DNA from: Candidatus Celerinatantimonas neptuna
GTDB taxonomy: Bacteria; Pseudomonadota; Gammaproteobacteria; Enterobacterales; Celerinatantimonadaceae
Length of the DNA stretch: 64,000 nucleotides
Assembly (NCBI GenBank): GCA_911810475.1
Contig: OU461276.1
Span: 1 to 64,000 of the forward strand
Reading direction: 5' to 3'
The translations under genes and the position numbers were made by a program. This document shows positions 14,194-26,091 of the stretch, piece by piece. Position 1 is the first letter of the stretch. Every line of letters starts with the position of its first letter. A model generated the notes under the pieces. The model saw only the letters and a program-made list of their open reading frames with translations. It did not search any database and had not been told where the DNA came from.

Positions 14194-15072
14194 TTAAAGC
14201 TCCCTGGGTTGCATCTCTTTTCGCTCACTATCCATACGTAACTCCAACAAAGAGAGTCGATGTTCAACATATGAATAAACATTATTGGCCACAGAGAGTT
14301 TAAAGTAGCTGCGGGCCAGCAAATCACGGTGTTCGATTTGCATTTTCTTGCCCAGATAAAAATAGGCTTCGCAAAGCTGTTCAGCCAATTGCCGATTATT
14401 CTGACTGTAACCCGCCTGATGGATAAAATCTTGATCCGATAATTGACCAGCCAGTAATGCAACAATTTGCCATCCCCAGTCATGACTCTGACTGTGAGCC
14501 TTATACGTTTCTAATAAATGTTGCTTCGCTTTTTCCGGATTGATTTTCATCTCGATAAGATATAACCACACACTGCGATAAGGGTCGTCAGGAATAAGTG
14601 ACTGATAGCGACGAATATCTTTTGCGGCAAGCCGGTACTTATGCCCGTAATAAAGGGCAACAGCTCTTGAAAAATAAGCGTAAGAAAAATTAGGATCAAG
14701 CTCAATTGAAGAATCGAACGCTTCATAGGCGTTATCGAACTCTTCACGACTAAGATAATACAATCCCAAGAAATCATAAGCCGGAGCAAAATCCGGAGTA
14801 ATATGAATGGCCCGACTAAAATCTAACCGGGCCATCGCGCCCAGCCCCATCCGGCTGAACATAACCCCTCGCTCATAATAGAGCTGAGAGAGCTGATCGT
14901 CTTTATACTGGTCTGAATCGATTAACTGCCCTATTCGCACCAGAGTGGCTTCTGAGTGGTAGCTAATTTGTAAAGGGGTCGCTAAAACAATTGTTTTCGG
15001 CTGACCACTGTGTTTGGCACAACCACTTAGTATGAGTAACATCATAAGGCTAAGTAAAAAGGTTCGAGTCAT
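14194..15072 (-). CDS. nlpI: NlpI, outer-membrane TPR lipoprotein
   Basis: A 292-aa lipoprotein with signal peptide and lipobox LILSGC, then four to five TPR repeats (for example SQLYYERGVMFSRMGLGAMARLDFSRAI and APAYDFLGLYYLSREEFDNAYEAFDSSIELDP). NlpI is the outer-membrane adaptor that regulates peptidoglycan endopeptidases such as MepS with the protease Prc. Length and TPR order match E. coli NlpI (294 aa). It stands alone, convergent with ubiV. Confidence 0.93.
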   Translation of the reverse strand: MTRTFLLSLMMLLILSGCAKHSGQPKTIVLATPLQISYHSEATLVRIGQLIDSDQYKDDQLSQLYYERGVMFSRMGLGAMARLDFSRAIHITPDFAPAYDFLGLYYLSREEFDNAYEAFDSSIELDPNFSYAYFSRAVALYYGHKYRLAAKDIRRYQSLIPDDPYRSVWLYLIEMKINPEKAKQHLLETYKAHSQSHDWGWQIVALLAGQLSDQDFIHQAGYSQNNRQLAEQLCEAYFYLGKKMQIEHRDLLARSYFKLSVANNVYSYVEHRLSLLELRMDSERKEMQPREL

Positions 15073-15477
15073 AAAAGTCCTGTTTATCTTGTACGAGACC
15101 TTATCTACGCCACACGCAAGGCAGATCAGATAGTTATGTTCATTTTGGCAGCTCTATTGTGACATAACAACATAAAATAGAATATATCCCAACCTATCCT
15201 TATGTTTTTGCACATTAAATAAAAGCCATAAAACAAAAAATAGCGACTGGCCCAAAAGCGGCCCACAACAGTAGACCTTATTTTATCCGAAGAGCAGTTT
15301 AATCACTCCAATGCGGGCTTTAACATCAAAAAATTCAAAAAGAAAACAAGTTCAATATCGACTTTACAACCTCAAAACAAACCAGGGCATGATTATTATC
15401 ACAAACTGATTTTACCTGACGAAACAATCGACCCAGGTAAAACCAGAAAAGACAAATAAACTTTTTCTATTATAGAA
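15073..15477. other. Intergenic region nlpI-kdsA
   Basis: About 400 AT-rich bases. They should hold the nlpI promoter and the 3' end of the kdsA transcript. A 9-bp stem (TTTTACCTG 15410-15418 with CAGGTAAAA 15434-15442) lies after kdsA without a clear T-tract. I see no gene or RNA family I can support. Confidence 0.4.
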
Positions 15478-16374
<897 letters not shown>

Positions 16375-16530
16375 TCATCACAAAAAAACGATAACCCAAT
16401 GGGGTTGACCTTTGGCGGTATTTTTAAATCAACTGCTACTCTGAAGGTTCATTTCAACGCATTTTGTACTTTATTGCAGCCAATACGCATTTCATCTGAA
16501 CAAAGCTCAGCCACCAAACATCAACACTCC

Positions 16531-17292
16531 CTAATGAATCGTTGTAGGCTCTTGTGCCAGACTTCTGATTTGAATTTTCAAAAGATCAGCAACCGGGTCT
16601 TTCGGACATTTCTCAATAAAATACTCATAATCGTGAATAGCGACATTTGCGCAATCGAGTTGTTGAAACAAAAAACCCCGGTCACGCATTTCATGCGGGT
16701 CTTCAGGGTTAAACCGTAACAATGCCTGAGAAACCCGCAGAGCAACTTCATATTGATCTTCACGGATTAACGCACTTTTGAGTGCCGACAACCAGCGGAT
16801 CAAGATCTCCTGTTGAGTCAGTGGTTGCAGATACTCAGGCCCCAACCGGGCCAGGTCCCCTTTGTACCCCCGAAGTTTTAATTCCACTTCATGAAGACTC
16901 AGAAACTCACCGGAAAACGGGTCGAAATAGTAAGATTTGTCCGCCTGGAAACATAAAACAAAGCATCCAGGTATATTGAGCATATCGACCTTCAGGTCAA
17001 ATTTTTTGGCAAAATAGCTAATCACTAAAGCAAGCGATGCAGATGTTCCCATACGGTTTTCAATGACTTTATCAAGATAGACATTATCACTTTTAAAAAA
17101 ATTCTTCCAGTTACCACAGAAACTAAGTTTTTGATAAACCAACGTCACGAGCTGTTCCAGCCGCGCTTGGGGTGTTGAGGCCAGGGCATACTCATTCACC
17201 CATTGACACCACCAATTAAACAATTGATGATGACAGCTTTGAGATTCGCGCCCGGATAACTCCTCATTCAGAGCAAGAGCTTCAAATAACAA
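16531..17292 (-). CDS. sirB1: SirB1-family transglutaminase-like/TPR protein
   Basis: A 253-aa protein with a transglutaminase-like core (LVTLVYQKLSFCGNWKNFFKSDNVYLDKVIENRMGTSASLALVISYFA) and a C-terminal TPR-like pair (ALIREDQYEVALRVSQALLRFNPEDPHEMRDRGFLFQQL). E. coli YchA/SirB1 has the same arrangement and sits between sirB2 and kdsA, as here. The biochemical function is not established. The start is 12 nt from the end of sirB2. Confidence 0.88.
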   Translation of the reverse strand: MLFEALALNEELSGRESQSCHHQLFNWWCQWVNEYALASTPQARLEQLVTLVYQKLSFCGNWKNFFKSDNVYLDKVIENRMGTSASLALVISYFAKKFDLKVDMLNIPGCFVLCFQADKSYYFDPFSGEFLSLHEVELKLRGYKGDLARLGPEYLQPLTQQEILIRWLSALKSALIREDQYEVALRVSQALLRFNPEDPHEMRDRGFLFQQLDCANVAIHDYEYFIEKCPKDPVADLLKIQIRSLAQEPTTIH

Positions 17293-17304
17293 GGTGATAC
17301 TCTC

Positions 17305-17673
17305 CTAGTTGAACCAAATGGGTTGATGGTGAATACCGGCTTTGGCGGCCATGGCCAGCCAGCCGCATACGCCAATGCCTATAATAATGCGTAAAAACTT
17401 CTTCTGATAGCGCTTTAAACAAATCTGCATCAGTCCGATTCCGACCATCAGAGCAATCAATTGCTCGGCATACCAGGGTTCAAACCACGGTTTTAGCCCA
17501 AACAACAACGCTCCCCAAGTACTTAAAACAATAAAGCACAATAATAACCCGGCTTCGACTTTAACCCAATTAATAGATAAAGCCTCTGCATCAGACCACA
17601 GTAGTCGCAACCACCACTGTCCCATCAAAATAACCAGACAGGCAATCTGTAAGCCATCCAATAGGTTATTCAT
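17305..17673 (-). CDS. sirB2: SirB2-family small membrane protein
   Basis: A 122-aa integral membrane protein with four hydrophobic helices (GLQIACLVILMGQWWLRLLW, VEAGLLLCFIVLSTWGALLFGL, QLIALMVGIGLMQICL and FLRIIIGIGVCGWLAMAAKAGI). I place the start at the ATG giving MNNLLDGLQIA, one base beyond the prmC stop and behind a purine-rich AAAGGAAAT; a frame extension upstream lies inside prmC and is unlikely. Its place between prmC and sirB1 is the conserved one. Function unknown. Confidence 0.8.
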   Translation of the reverse strand: MNNLLDGLQIACLVILMGQWWLRLLWSDAEALSINWVKVEAGLLLCFIVLSTWGALLFGLKPWFEPWYAEQLIALMVGIGLMQICLKRYQKKFLRIIIGIGVCGWLAMAAKAGIHHQPIWFN

Positions 17674-17674
17674 T

Positions 17675-18523
17675 TTATTTCCTTTTTTGATAATGCCCCA
17701 TGGTAACCCGCGCAAGACCAGCATAATCACACTGCGTTCGTATCGAATCAAAACCTGCCTGTTGCATCAACTCGCCGACATGTCCGGCCTGCTGGTATCC
17801 ATGTTCAAGCATCAACCAGCCACCGTCATATAAATGAGCAGGAGCCCCATCAATAATCATGTGTAAATCAGCAAACCCAGCTTCATCTGCAATCAAAGCT
17901 GAGTGAGGTTCAAAGCGTACATCACCCTCTTGTAAATGCAGATCTTCGGCATCGATATAGGGCGGATTACTAACAATCAGGTTAAACTGCTGCCCCTGCA
18001 AATGATCAAACCAAGATGATTGTTGCAGTTGTACATGAACATGATGACGCTGCGCATTTTTTTCTGCCAACGCTAGTGCATCATCGCGTAAATCAACTGC
18101 GGTTACCTGTGCATCCGGACATTCATGCGCAATGGCAATAGCAATTGCTCCTGTCCCGGTTCCCAGATCAAGGACAGACTGACCGGGAATTAGTTTTTCC
18201 AGTGCCTGTTCAACCAGCACTTCAGTATCAGGACGAGGAATCAGGGTACTCGGTGAAACTTCAAACAATAATGACCAGAACTCTTTTTCACCGGTCAGGT
18301 AGGCAATCGGTTCACCAACCTGTCGACGCCTTAGCAACTGCTGATACTGTTGATATGGCTCATCAGCAATCAATCGTTCAGGCCAGGTCAGCAGGTAGGT
18401 CGTCGACTGATTCAATACAAATGCCAGAAGAACACGCGCATCCAACAACGGTGAATCACTGTTATTTAGTTGTGCAACACCTTGTGATAAAGCCTGCCCG
18501 ATGCAGTATTGCTGCTTAGTCAT
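17675..18523 (-). CDS. prmC: Release factor glutamine methyltransferase
   Basis: Methylates the GGQ glutamine of RF1 and RF2. The 282-aa protein has a helical N-terminal domain, SAM motif [17 protein letters not shown], and the catalytic NPPY motif ([25 protein letters not shown]). The ATG overlaps the end of prfA by 8 nt, coupling enzyme and substrate production, the usual arrangement. Confidence 0.97.
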   Translation of the reverse strand: MTKQQYCIGQALSQGVAQLNNSDSPLLDARVLLAFVLNQSTTYLLTWPERLIADEPYQQYQQLLRRRQVGEPIAYLTGEKEFWSLLFEVSPSTLIPRPDTEVLVEQALEKLIPGQSVLDLGTGTGAIAIAIAHECPDAQVTAVDLRDDALALAEKNAQRHHVHVQLQQSSWFDHLQGQQFNLIVSNPPYIDAEDLHLQEGDVRFEPHSALIADEAGFADLHMIIDGAPAHLYDGGWLMLEHGYQQAGHVGELMQQAGFDSIRTQCDYAGLARVTMGHYQKRK

Positions 18524-19604
18524 TTTCAGCCAGGGCGGCTAATTGGTCCGCCTGATATTCTTGCATGATTGGATCAATCAGGGCACTTAATTCACCTTCC
18601 ATCACATCATTCAGACGATACAAAGTCAGATTGATACGGTGATCGCTAACCCGACCCTGCGGATAGTTATAAGTGCGGATCCGTTCACTGCGATCGCCAC
18701 TGGCAACCAGCTCACGGCGCATACTGGTTTCTTCTGCACGACGTTTTTCATCCTCAGCGGCCTGTAAACGCGCCGATAAAACAGCCATCGCTTTGGCACG
18801 GTTTTTATGCTGTGAACGCTCATCCTGACATTCAACGACCAAACCACTTGGAATATGCGTAATACGCACCGCCGAGTCAGTTTTGTTAATATGCTGCCCA
18901 CCGGCACCAGATGCCCGGAATGTATCTACCCGAAGATCCGCCGGATTAATTGAAATCGCTTCAGCTTCCGGGACTTCCGGCATAATCGCAACCGTACAGG
19001 CCGATGTATGAATTCGCCCTTGAGATTCGGTTTCAGGAACACGTTGAACCCGGTGACCACCTGACTCGAATTTCATCTCACCATACACTTTCTCACCGCT
19101 GATTTTAGCAATCAGCTCTTTATAACCTCCATGTTCACCATCATTACAGGAGACCACTTCAACACGCCATCCCCGGTGCTCTGCATAGCGGCTGTACATA
19201 CGGAACAAATCCCCGGCAAAAATAGCTGCTTCGTCACCACCAGCCCCGGCCCGAATTTCTAAAAAAACATTGCGTTCATCGTTAGGATCTTTAGGCAACA
19301 GTAAAAGCTGTAATTCATCTTCAAGACGCTCCAGTGTTGCTTTAGCATCGGCAATCTCTTCACTGGCCATTTCCCGCATCATCGGGTCACTGTCATCTTG
19401 CATCTCCTGAGCCGCCTGAAGGTCTTCTTCAGCCTGCTGATAAGATTCAAAACATTTCACAACGCCTTCAAGTTGTGAATATTCTTTCGTTAATCCCCTG
19501 AACCGTTCTTGATCACTAATGACTTCAGGCTCTGCTAATAACGCCTGAACTTCTTCATAGCGCTCTTTTAATGTTTCAAGTTTGGATAATACCGATGATT
19601 TCAT
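18516..19604 (-). CDS. prfA: Peptide chain release factor RF1
   Basis: Recognises UAA and UAG and triggers peptide release. The 362-aa protein has the codon-recognition PxT motif (P190-E191-T192 in [13 protein letters not shown]; the middle residue varies in RF1) and the catalytic GGQ at 235-237 ([18 protein letters not shown]). Length is two residues above E. coli RF1. It lies 94 nt downstream of hemA and overlaps prmC. Confidence 0.98.
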   Translation of the reverse strand: MKSSVLSKLETLKERYEEVQALLAEPEVISDQERFRGLTKEYSQLEGVVKCFESYQQAEEDLQAAQEMQDDSDPMMREMASEEIADAKATLERLEDELQLLLLPKDPNDERNVFLEIRAGAGGDEAAIFAGDLFRMYSRYAEHRGWRVEVVSCNDGEHGGYKELIAKISGEKVYGEMKFESGGHRVQRVPETESQGRIHTSACTVAIMPEVPEAEAISINPADLRVDTFRASGAGGQHINKTDSAVRITHIPSGLVVECQDERSQHKNRAKAMAVLSARLQAAEDEKRRAEETSMRRELVASGDRSERIRTYNYPQGRVSDHRINLTLYRLNDVMEGELSALIDPIMQEYQADQLAALAEND

Positions 19605-19698
19605 GTCTATCTCTAAAAAAATAATAGTCAGCCAGTCTAAGGTAAGCTCAGTAATATGATGGCGTTAAACATGGCTTAACCTCATCGAGGATACGTCT

Positions 19699-20961
19699 TT
19701 AAAACTGACTTTTCGCCGGACAGCCAAGGGCTTGCCGAATAATTTCTAAATGATCAAAGCGCCCTTCTCTGGCTACCGTATTCAGTGCCTGTGTCGGTGC
19801 ATGGATCAATTTGTTAGTTAATTTGAATGCCAGTTCATTCATCACTTCTTCAGGAGGATGGCCATTGGCGAGTAATTCTAATGCTTTTTGTACCTGTTCA
19901 TCACGCATGGCATAACAATGCTGACGGTAATGCCGAATGGTATCAACAGTTTCCAGAGAACGCAGCCAAGCCATAAACTCTTCAACCTGCTCCTCAATGA
20001 GCACTTCGGCATGGCTAGCTTCTTCGCGTCTGTGTGCAAGATTCTGCTCAATAATGCCTTGCAAATCATCCACTGTATATAAATAAACATCACGCAAATC
20101 TGCTACCTGAGGTTCAATGTCCCGCGGTACGGCAATATCAACCATAAAAACAGGATGGTGACGGCGTTTACGCATGGCTTGTTCAACCATTCCTTTACCG
20201 ATAATCGGCAATGGACTGGCTGTTGAACCGATAATAATGTCTGCTTCGTGTAAAACATCAGGGATTTCATTTAAGGTAATCACCTGGCCATCAAACTGAT
20301 TAGCCAATGTCTGAGCTCTGGCAATTGTCCGGTTAGCCACTGTGATTTGAGTTACGCCCTGATCTAATAAATGCTTCGCGACCAGCTCGATTGTTTCTCC
20401 TGCACCGATTAATAGAACCCGAGCACCGGCTAAATCGGCAAAAATTCGCTTCGCCAGACTTACCGCCGCAAATGCCACCGAAACTGCATTAGTTCCGATT
20501 TCGGTTTCGGTACGAACTAATTTTGCAGCAGCAAACCCACGTTGAAAACAGCGCTCCAATACAGGGCCAATGACACCGACTTCTCTGGCCTCAGCATAGG
20601 CCTGTTTAACCTGTCCTAAAATCTGCGGCTCACCAATCACCATAGAATCCAGCCCCGCAGCAACACGAATCAAATGGCGCATAGCCTCTGAGCCATGATG
20701 AACATACAAAGCCTGACGTAAAACATCTTCATCAACATGCTTAAATTCAGCAAGCCAGTGAATGATAAGATCCGGATTACCTTCATGACTATGAATATAC
20801 AGCTCTGTCCGATTACAAGTTGAAACAATGACTGAATGGCTATGAAAATGCTCTTGTAACTCGGTCAACGCACAACTTATTTGTCCGGCATCGATCGCGG
20901 CTCGCTCTCGCAGCTCCACAGATGCCGTCGTATGATTCATTCCTAATGCCAGCAAGCTCAT
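19699..20961 (-). CDS. hemA: Glutamyl-tRNA reductase
   Basis: First committed enzyme of C5 haem synthesis, reducing Glu-tRNA to glutamate semialdehyde with NADPH. The 420-aa protein starts MSLLALGMNHTTASVELRERAAI and has the catalytic Cys49 in VIVSTCNRTELY. The NADPH domain motif ARVLLIGAGETIELVAKHL and the C-terminal dimerisation helices are present. Transcribed divergently from lolB, with prfA downstream, as in E. coli. Confidence 0.98.
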   Translation of the reverse strand: MSLLALGMNHTTASVELRERAAIDAGQISCALTELQEHFHSHSVIVSTCNRTELYIHSHEGNPDLIIHWLAEFKHVDEDVLRQALYVHHGSEAMRHLIRVAAGLDSMVIGEPQILGQVKQAYAEAREVGVIGPVLERCFQRGFAAAKLVRTETEIGTNAVSVAFAAVSLAKRIFADLAGARVLLIGAGETIELVAKHLLDQGVTQITVANRTIARAQTLANQFDGQVITLNEIPDVLHEADIIIGSTASPLPIIGKGMVEQAMRKRRHHPVFMVDIAVPRDIEPQVADLRDVYLYTVDDLQGIIEQNLAHRREEASHAEVLIEEQVEEFMAWLRSLETVDTIRHYRQHCYAMRDEQVQKALELLANGHPPEEVMNELAFKLTNKLIHAPTQALNTVAREGRFDHLEIIRQALGCPAKSQF

Positions 20962-21097
20962 CGACTATGGTTTCTAGCTCTAATACACGATATGATGTAA
21001 ACAGCTAATTGTAAGGGAAAGCCCGGCTAATTGAAAGGCAGTCGGTCATCGATTCATTCAGACCTTGCTTTATCAGCCCATCTAACCAGAGGTTATT

Positions 21098-21673
21098 TTG
21101 TTTCGATATCTGCTTATCACAATCACAATACTTATACTCGCAGGATGCGCTGCACCCGTACCGCCGCTCAGTCAAGGCTCATGGGAAACTCAACAAGCTC
21201 AGCTCAAACAGTTAACCCACTGGCAAGTCACAGGACAAATCGCCTTTTTCACTCCCAAACAACGCCATAGTGCCAGCCTGTACTGGAACCATCAGTCCGG
21301 TAGTGATCATCTAGTTCTCAGTGGGCCATTTGGCCATCAGCTGTTAAATGCCAGAATCCGCCCTGAAAATGCCACAATTGATACGAATGGGAAAACCTAT
21401 CTGGGGCCTGACGCAACCGAGTTGTTTCATGAACTAACGGGTTGGAAATTACCCATTAACCGTCTCCCAAACTGGTTACAGGGGTTACCTGTTGATGCCT
21501 CTTACCAATTGAATAAGCAACAACGTATTCGACATCTGACCAGTCACGATGGCTGGCACATCACATATCAGCGTTATCAAAAAGTTGGGCGTTATATTCT
21601 GCCGAGCAGGCTAACCGCAGTACACGGCGATGTCCGAATCAAAGTTTTCATTAATCAGTGGCAGTTGGATTAA
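21098..21673 (+). CDS. lolB: LolB outer-membrane lipoprotein receptor
   Basis: Accepts lipoproteins from LolA and inserts them into the outer membrane. The 191-aa protein has a signal peptide with lipobox ILAGC and family blocks HWQVTGQIAFFTPKQRHSASLYW and NRLPNWLQGLPVD. The start is TTG at 21098, supported by AGAGG five bases upstream and the correct signal-peptide length; no ATG fits. ispE begins 6 nt after the stop. Confidence 0.93.
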   Translation: MFRYLLITITILILAGCAAPVPPLSQGSWETQQAQLKQLTHWQVTGQIAFFTPKQRHSASLYWNHQSGSDHLVLSGPFGHQLLNARIRPENATIDTNGKTYLGPDATELFHELTGWKLPINRLPNWLQGLPVDASYQLNKQQRIRHLTSHDGWHITYQRYQKVGRYILPSRLTAVHGDVRIKVFINQWQLD

Positions 21674-21679
21674 CTTTCT

Positions 21680-22522
21680 ATGGATGAAACAAATCGTTAT
21701 TTAGCCCCCGGTAAACTCAATCTGTTTTTACATATTAATGGTCGGCGCGATGATGGCTATCATGAGCTACAAACACTTTTTCAATTCATTGACTTTGCAG
21801 ATGAAATTGCAATTGATGCGACCCCTTGTGGCCCGATCGAATTCACAACAGATATGGCCGATATCAATACATCCGACAATTTAATTGTCAAAGCAGCCCA
21901 TGCGCTAAAAAGTTATAGCTATACTCAACAAGGTGCGCAAATTCAGTTAGTTAAAAAATTACCGATGGGCGCCGGGGTCGGTGGTGGTTCATCTGATGCA
22001 GCCACAACACTTATGGTACTCAATCAATTGTGGAAGCTCGATTTACCGTTATCCGAGCTTGCCACAATTGGACGAAAACTGGGAGCCGATGTCCCTATTT
22101 TTATTTTTGGTCAGGCAGCTTTTGCTGAAGGTATTGGCGATATCATGACTATGGCAACTATCGACGAGCCATGGTATCTTTTACTCGCTCCCAAAGTCTC
22201 TGTCTCAACAGCTGAAATCTTCTGTAATCCAGATCTCCCCCGGGACACTCCAAAACTTGATCTAACGCAATTTAATTACAACGAAACCCGAAACGACTGC
22301 CAAACAATTGTGGTAAAGAACTATCCTGAGGTTGCACAGGCTTTACAGTGGTTGGTAGAATACGCGCCAGCGAGAATGACTGGTACCGGCAGTTGTATTT
22401 TTGCGCCTTTCACGGATGAACATACGGCCAGGGCTGCTGCCAAGCACTGCCCGGCGGAGTTTTCCGCTAGAATCTGCCGGGGACTCAACCGCTCGCCTTT
22501 GCATCAACAACTAATAGGCTAA
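21680..22522 (+). CDS. ispE: 4-diphosphocytidyl-2-C-methyl-D-erythritol kinase
   Basis: GHMP kinase of the MEP isoprenoid pathway, phosphorylating CDP-ME at the 2-hydroxyl. The 280-aa protein has [26 protein letters not shown], the ATP-binding GHMP motif [17 protein letters not shown], and the C-terminal [12 protein letters not shown]. Lies between lolB and prs, the common gammaproteobacterial order, probably co-transcribed with lolB. Confidence 0.97.
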   Translation: MDETNRYLAPGKLNLFLHINGRRDDGYHELQTLFQFIDFADEIAIDATPCGPIEFTTDMADINTSDNLIVKAAHALKSYSYTQQGAQIQLVKKLPMGAGVGGGSSDAATTLMVLNQLWKLDLPLSELATIGRKLGADVPIFIFGQAAFAEGIGDIMTMATIDEPWYLLLAPKVSVSTAEIFCNPDLPRDTPKLDLTQFNYNETRNDCQTIVVKNYPEVAQALQWLVEYAPARMTGTGSCIFAPFTDEHTARAAAKHCPAEFSARICRGLNRSPLHQQLIG

Positions 22523-22592
22523 CGCGGTGAAAACAATCATTCCTTGCTCGAACCATCCATCAACGGCAACACACAACCGAGGTATTTTTACC

Positions 22593-23534
22593 GTGCCCGA
22601 TATGAAGATTTTTGCAGGTAACGCCATACCTGAACTCGCCCATAGCATTGCTGACCGTCTATACACCAAACCAGGGAACATCGCAGTTGGTCGTTTCAGC
22701 GATGGCGAGATTAGTGTCGAAATAAATGAAAACGTTAGAGGCGGGGATATTTTTGTCATTCAGTCAACTTGCGCGCCAACTAACGATAACTTAATGGAGT
22801 TGATCGTTATGGTAGACGCCATGCGCCGAGCTTCTGCCGGGCGAATCACTGCGGTGATGCCTTATTTTGGTTATGCCCGTCAGGATCGTCGTCCCCGTTC
22901 AGCCCGTGTTCCTATTACTGCAAAAGTTGTCGCCGATTTCCTCTCAAGCGTTGGGGTTGATCGGGTATTGACTGTCGACCTGCATGCTGAACAAATTCAG
23001 GGATTTTTTGATGTTCCTGTCGATAATGTATTTGGTAGCCCTGTATTGCTCGACGATATTCTTGAAAAAGATTTAGATCAACCGGTAGTCGTTTCTCCTG
23101 ATATCGGTGGTGTTGTCCGGGCCCGTGCTGTAGCTAAAATGCTAAATGATGCTGATTTAGCCATCATCGATAAACGCCGCCCACGTGCAAACGTTGCTCA
23201 GGTCATGAATATCATAGGTGATGTCAATGACCGTGACTGTATTCTGGTTGACGACATGATCGATACCGGCGGCACACTGTGTCAGGCTGCATTAGCATTA
23301 AAAGAAAAAGGCGCTAAAAACGTCTTCGCTTATGCAACTCACCCTGTCTTCTCAGGTAAAGCTGCTGAAAACATTACTAATTCGGTCATCGATGAAGTCG
23401 TAATCACTGACTCAATTCCACTTAGCCCTGCTATCAAAAAACTGGGCAAGGTGCGTCAGCTATCTCTGGCCCCTTTATTGGCAGAAGCAATCCGCCGTGT
23501 CAGCAATGAAGAATCTATTTCAGCAATGTTCTAA
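22593..23534 (+). CDS. prs: Ribose-phosphate pyrophosphokinase
   Basis: Makes PRPP from ribose 5-phosphate and ATP for nucleotide, His and Trp synthesis. Family signatures are plain: [20 protein letters not shown], the [11 protein letters not shown] loop and the PRPP-binding [15 protein letters not shown] start at GTG 22593, which gives [10 protein letters not shown] (E. coli MPDMKLFAGN) and has GAGG ten bases upstream; a frame extension to 22527 lacks homology. A 70-nt gap after ispE and a strong terminator follow. Confidence 0.96.
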   Translation: MPDMKIFAGNAIPELAHSIADRLYTKPGNIAVGRFSDGEISVEINENVRGGDIFVIQSTCAPTNDNLMELIVMVDAMRRASAGRITAVMPYFGYARQDRRPRSARVPITAKVVADFLSSVGVDRVLTVDLHAEQIQGFFDVPVDNVFGSPVLLDDILEKDLDQPVVVSPDIGGVVRARAVAKMLNDADLAIIDKRRPRANVAQVMNIIGDVNDRDCILVDDMIDTGGTLCQAALALKEKGAKNVFAYATHPVFSGKAAENITNSVIDEVVITDSIPLSPAIKKLGKVRQLSLAPLLAEAIRRVSNEESISAMF

Positions 23535-23556
23535 ATCTGGATTGCTGAATCTACCA

Positions 23557-23580
23557 AACGCCTTTTTCAGGGCGTTTTTT
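23557..23580 (+). terminator. Terminator of prs
   Basis: AACGCC (23557-23562) pairs with GGCGTT (23571-23576) over an 8-nt loop and runs into six T residues, 20 nt beyond the prs stop. Confidence 0.8.
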
Positions 23581-23581
23581 A

Positions 23582-23611
23582 TTGGCACTGTTTTATATCA
23601 GGTGTTAGAAT
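23582..23611 (+). promoter_or_regulatory. Candidate promoter of rplY-pth-ychF
   Basis: TTGGCA (23582-23587) and TAGAAT (23606-23611) are 18 nt apart, directly after the prs terminator and about 75 nt before the rplY ATG. A GC-rich stretch (GCGCGCC) follows the -10, typical of stringently controlled translation genes. Confidence 0.5.
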
Positions 23612-23688
23612 AGCGCGCCTTTTAAAGGGTACGGGTTTTCACTTGGTCGCGAGTGAAGGCCAGCTTTTATTTTTTGGAGAACATATTA

Positions 23689-24345
23689 ATGTCTAAAATT
23701 ATATTGAATGCCGAGCTTCGTAGTGACTTGGGGAAAGGTGCGAGCCGCCGCCTACGCCGCGAAGATAAAATTCCTGCCATCGTTTATGGCGCGGGTAAAG
23801 ATGCTATTTCTGTTGCTTTAGATCACAACAAAGTGATCCAGGCTCAGGAAAATGAAGCATTCTATTCACAGATCCACGAACTGAAAATTGGTAATGAATC
23901 TGTTGATGTTTTGGTTAAAGATATGCAGCGCCATGCTTTTAAACCAAAAATCACTCATATCGACTTCTTGCGTGTTAGTGCAACTGAAACTGTAACTACA
24001 ACAGTTCCTGTTCACTACCTCAATAGTGAAACAAGTATTGCTGTTTCTGAAGGTGCTATTATTCACCACCACGAAACTGAAATCGAAATCAGCTGTCTGC
24101 CTAAAGATCTGCCTGAATTCATCGCTATTGACGTTGCAAAACTTGAAAATGGCGGTTCAATTCACTTATCTGAAATCACCCTGCCAGAAGGTGTGACTTC
24201 AACTGCATTAGCGAAAGGTGCTGAACATGACCTCGTATTGGTTTCTGCCGGAACTGAACGTGGTAGCATCGTAGCTGATGAAGACGAAGAAACTGCTGCT
24301 GCACCTACAGAAGAAGATGACGCAGCGGCTCCAGCTGCTGAATAA
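23689..24345 (+). CDS. rplY: 50S ribosomal protein L25, long Ctc/TL5 type
   Basis: 5S rRNA-binding ribosomal protein. The 218-aa protein has the L25 N-terminal domain ([27 protein letters not shown] to about residue 95) plus the Ctc/TL5 C-terminal beta-domain and a disordered acidic tail ([22 protein letters not shown]). E. coli L25 has only the first domain. The ATG at 23689 follows GGAGA. The pth gene begins 2 nt after the stop, so the pair is coupled. Confidence 0.95.
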   Translation: MSKIILNAELRSDLGKGASRRLRREDKIPAIVYGAGKDAISVALDHNKVIQAQENEAFYSQIHELKIGNESVDVLVKDMQRHAFKPKITHIDFLRVSATETVTTTVPVHYLNSETSIAVSEGAIIHHHETEIEISCLPKDLPEFIAIDVAKLENGGSIHLSEITLPEGVTSTALAKGAEHDLVLVSAGTERGSIVADEDEETAAAPTEEDDAAAPAAE

Positions 24346-24347
24346 TC

Positions 24348-24941
24348 GTGGCGAATTCAATTCGCTTAATCGTGGGCCTGGGAAATCCGGGCCCCGAATA
24401 TACTCATACACGGCATAATGCAGGTGTCTGGTTCATTGATGAACTGGCTCGTCGTTACCAGGGCAAACTGCAACCACAAGCTAAATTTTTTGGGTATACT
24501 GGTCGTTTAACACTCGCCGGACAAGACACTCGTCTTCTTATTCCTACCACATTCATGAACCTGAGTGGAAAAGCAATTGCTGCTGTTGCTAACTTTTATC
24601 AGATTGAACCGCAACAGATCCTCATTGCACATGATGAAATGGATCTCGCTCCCGGAACAGCCCGATTAAAGCAGGGAGGCGGACATGGTGGTCATAACGG
24701 CCTTAAAGACACAATCAGTAAATTAGGCAATGATCGAAATTTCTATCGATTAAGAATCGGCATCGGCCATCCTGGTGATAAAAATAAAGTCACCGGCTAT
24801 GTTTTAGGTAAACCCCCTAAAACTGAGCAGGCACACATTGATGACGCAATCGATGAAGCGGTTCGTTGCCTGGATATTTTATTCAAAGATGGCCTGAGCA
24901 AAGCTCAAAATCGCCTACATACTTTTCAGGCCAGTCAATAA
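24348..24941 (+). CDS. pth: Peptidyl-tRNA hydrolase
   Basis: Frees tRNA from prematurely released peptidyl-tRNA. The 197-aa protein starts at GTG ([26 protein letters not shown], with the catalytic His in TRHNAG) and has [29 protein letters not shown] and the C-terminal [10 protein letters not shown] block. Spacing of 2 nt to rplY explains the GTG start with coupling. ychF follows at 12 nt. Confidence 0.97.
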   Translation: MANSIRLIVGLGNPGPEYTHTRHNAGVWFIDELARRYQGKLQPQAKFFGYTGRLTLAGQDTRLLIPTTFMNLSGKAIAAVANFYQIEPQQILIAHDEMDLAPGTARLKQGGGHGGHNGLKDTISKLGNDRNFYRLRIGIGHPGDKNKVTGYVLGKPPKTEQAHIDDAIDEAVRCLDILFKDGLSKAQNRLHTFQASQ

Positions 24942-24953
24942 AAGGTAACTGTC

Positions 24954-26045
24954 ATGGGATTTAAATGCGGAATTGTTGGTTTGCCTAATGTTGGTAAATC
25001 CACATTATTCAATGCGCTGACTCAAGCGGGTATCGAAGCAGCCAATTTTCCATTTTGTACAATCGAACCGAATACGGGCATTGTTCCGGTTCCGGATCCT
25101 CGATTAGATGCATTGGCTGAAATTGTTAATCCTCAACGAATTCTGCCAACAACAATGGAATTCGTCGATATTGCAGGCTTAGTTGCCGGAGCTTCCAAAG
25201 GTGAAGGTCTGGGGAATAAATTCCTGGCCAATATTCGTGAAACAGATGCCATCGGGCATGTCGTACGGTGTTTTGAAAACGAAAATATCGTTCATGTGAG
25301 TGGCAAGGTCGACCCGGCAGCCGACATTGAAACCATCAATACCGAGCTGGCTCTAGCCGACTTAGAAAGTTGTGAAAAATCACTGATCCGAGTCGGTAAA
25401 AAAGCCAAAGGTGGTGATAAGGATGCCAAAATTGAGCTTCCGATCCTCCAAAACATTCTGGAACATCTCGAACAGGGAGAACAGATCCGTTCGCTGAAGC
25501 TCTCTGATGATGAAAAAAACGCCATCGGTTATATGAATTTCCTGACACTCAAGCCAACGATGTATATTGCGAACGTCAATGACGATGGATTTGAAAATAA
25601 TCCATATCTGGATGTCGTTCACGCTATTGCAGAAAAAGAAGAAGCTGTTGTCGTTCCGGTTTGTGCTGAAATCGAAGGTGAAATAGCTGAACTGGAAGTC
25701 GATGAGAAAGCCGAATTTATGGCTGAAATGGGGTTAACCGAACCCGGACTCAATCGGGTGATCCGGGCAGGATATGAATTACTGAATCTACAAACCTACT
25801 TCACGGCCGGTGTCAAAGAAGTACGTGCCTGGACGGTTCCGATTGATGCAACGGCTCCTCAGGCTGCAGGCGTCATTCATACCGACTTCGAAAGAGGTTT
25901 TATTCGGGCCGAAGTCATAGCTTATGACGACTATATCGAATATCGTGGTGAAAGTGGAGCTAAAGAAGCTGGTAAATGGCGTCAGGAAGGGAAAACCTAT
26001 CATGTCGCCGATGGTGATGTTATCCATTTCCTCTTTAACGTCTAA
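24954..26045 (+). CDS. ychF: YchF/OLA1-type ATPase
   Basis: Ribosome-associated P-loop NTPase with preference for ATP. The 363-aa protein has G1 [14 protein letters not shown], switch region [19 protein letters not shown], a coiled-coil insert, the non-canonical G4 NVND that gives ATP specificity, and a C-terminal TGS domain ([14 protein letters not shown] to IHFLFNV). Follows pth as in E. coli and ends in a strong terminator. Confidence 0.97.
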   Translation: MGFKCGIVGLPNVGKSTLFNALTQAGIEAANFPFCTIEPNTGIVPVPDPRLDALAEIVNPQRILPTTMEFVDIAGLVAGASKGEGLGNKFLANIRETDAIGHVVRCFENENIVHVSGKVDPAADIETINTELALADLESCEKSLIRVGKKAKGGDKDAKIELPILQNILEHLEQGEQIRSLKLSDDEKNAIGYMNFLTLKPTMYIANVNDDGFENNPYLDVVHAIAEKEEAVVVPVCAEIEGEIAELEVDEKAEFMAEMGLTEPGLNRVIRAGYELLNLQTYFTAGVKEVRAWTVPIDATAPQAAGVIHTDFERGFIRAEVIAYDDYIEYRGESGAKEAGKWRQEGKTYHVADGDVIHFLFNV

Positions 26046-26062
26046 CCACACCTTTCTAAATT

Positions 26063-26091
26063 AAAAGCTGGCATCTGCCAGCTTTTCTTTT
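26063..26091 (+). terminator. Terminator after ychF
   Basis: AAAAGCTGGCA and TGCCAGCTTTT form an 11-bp stem with a 2-nt central loop, followed by CTTTT, 17 nt beyond the ychF stop. Confidence 0.8.

Noticed and set aside
18145..18519. 124-aa plus-strand ORF antisense to prmC
   Set aside because: Shadow of prmC, with no ribosome-binding site and composition of an antisense frame.
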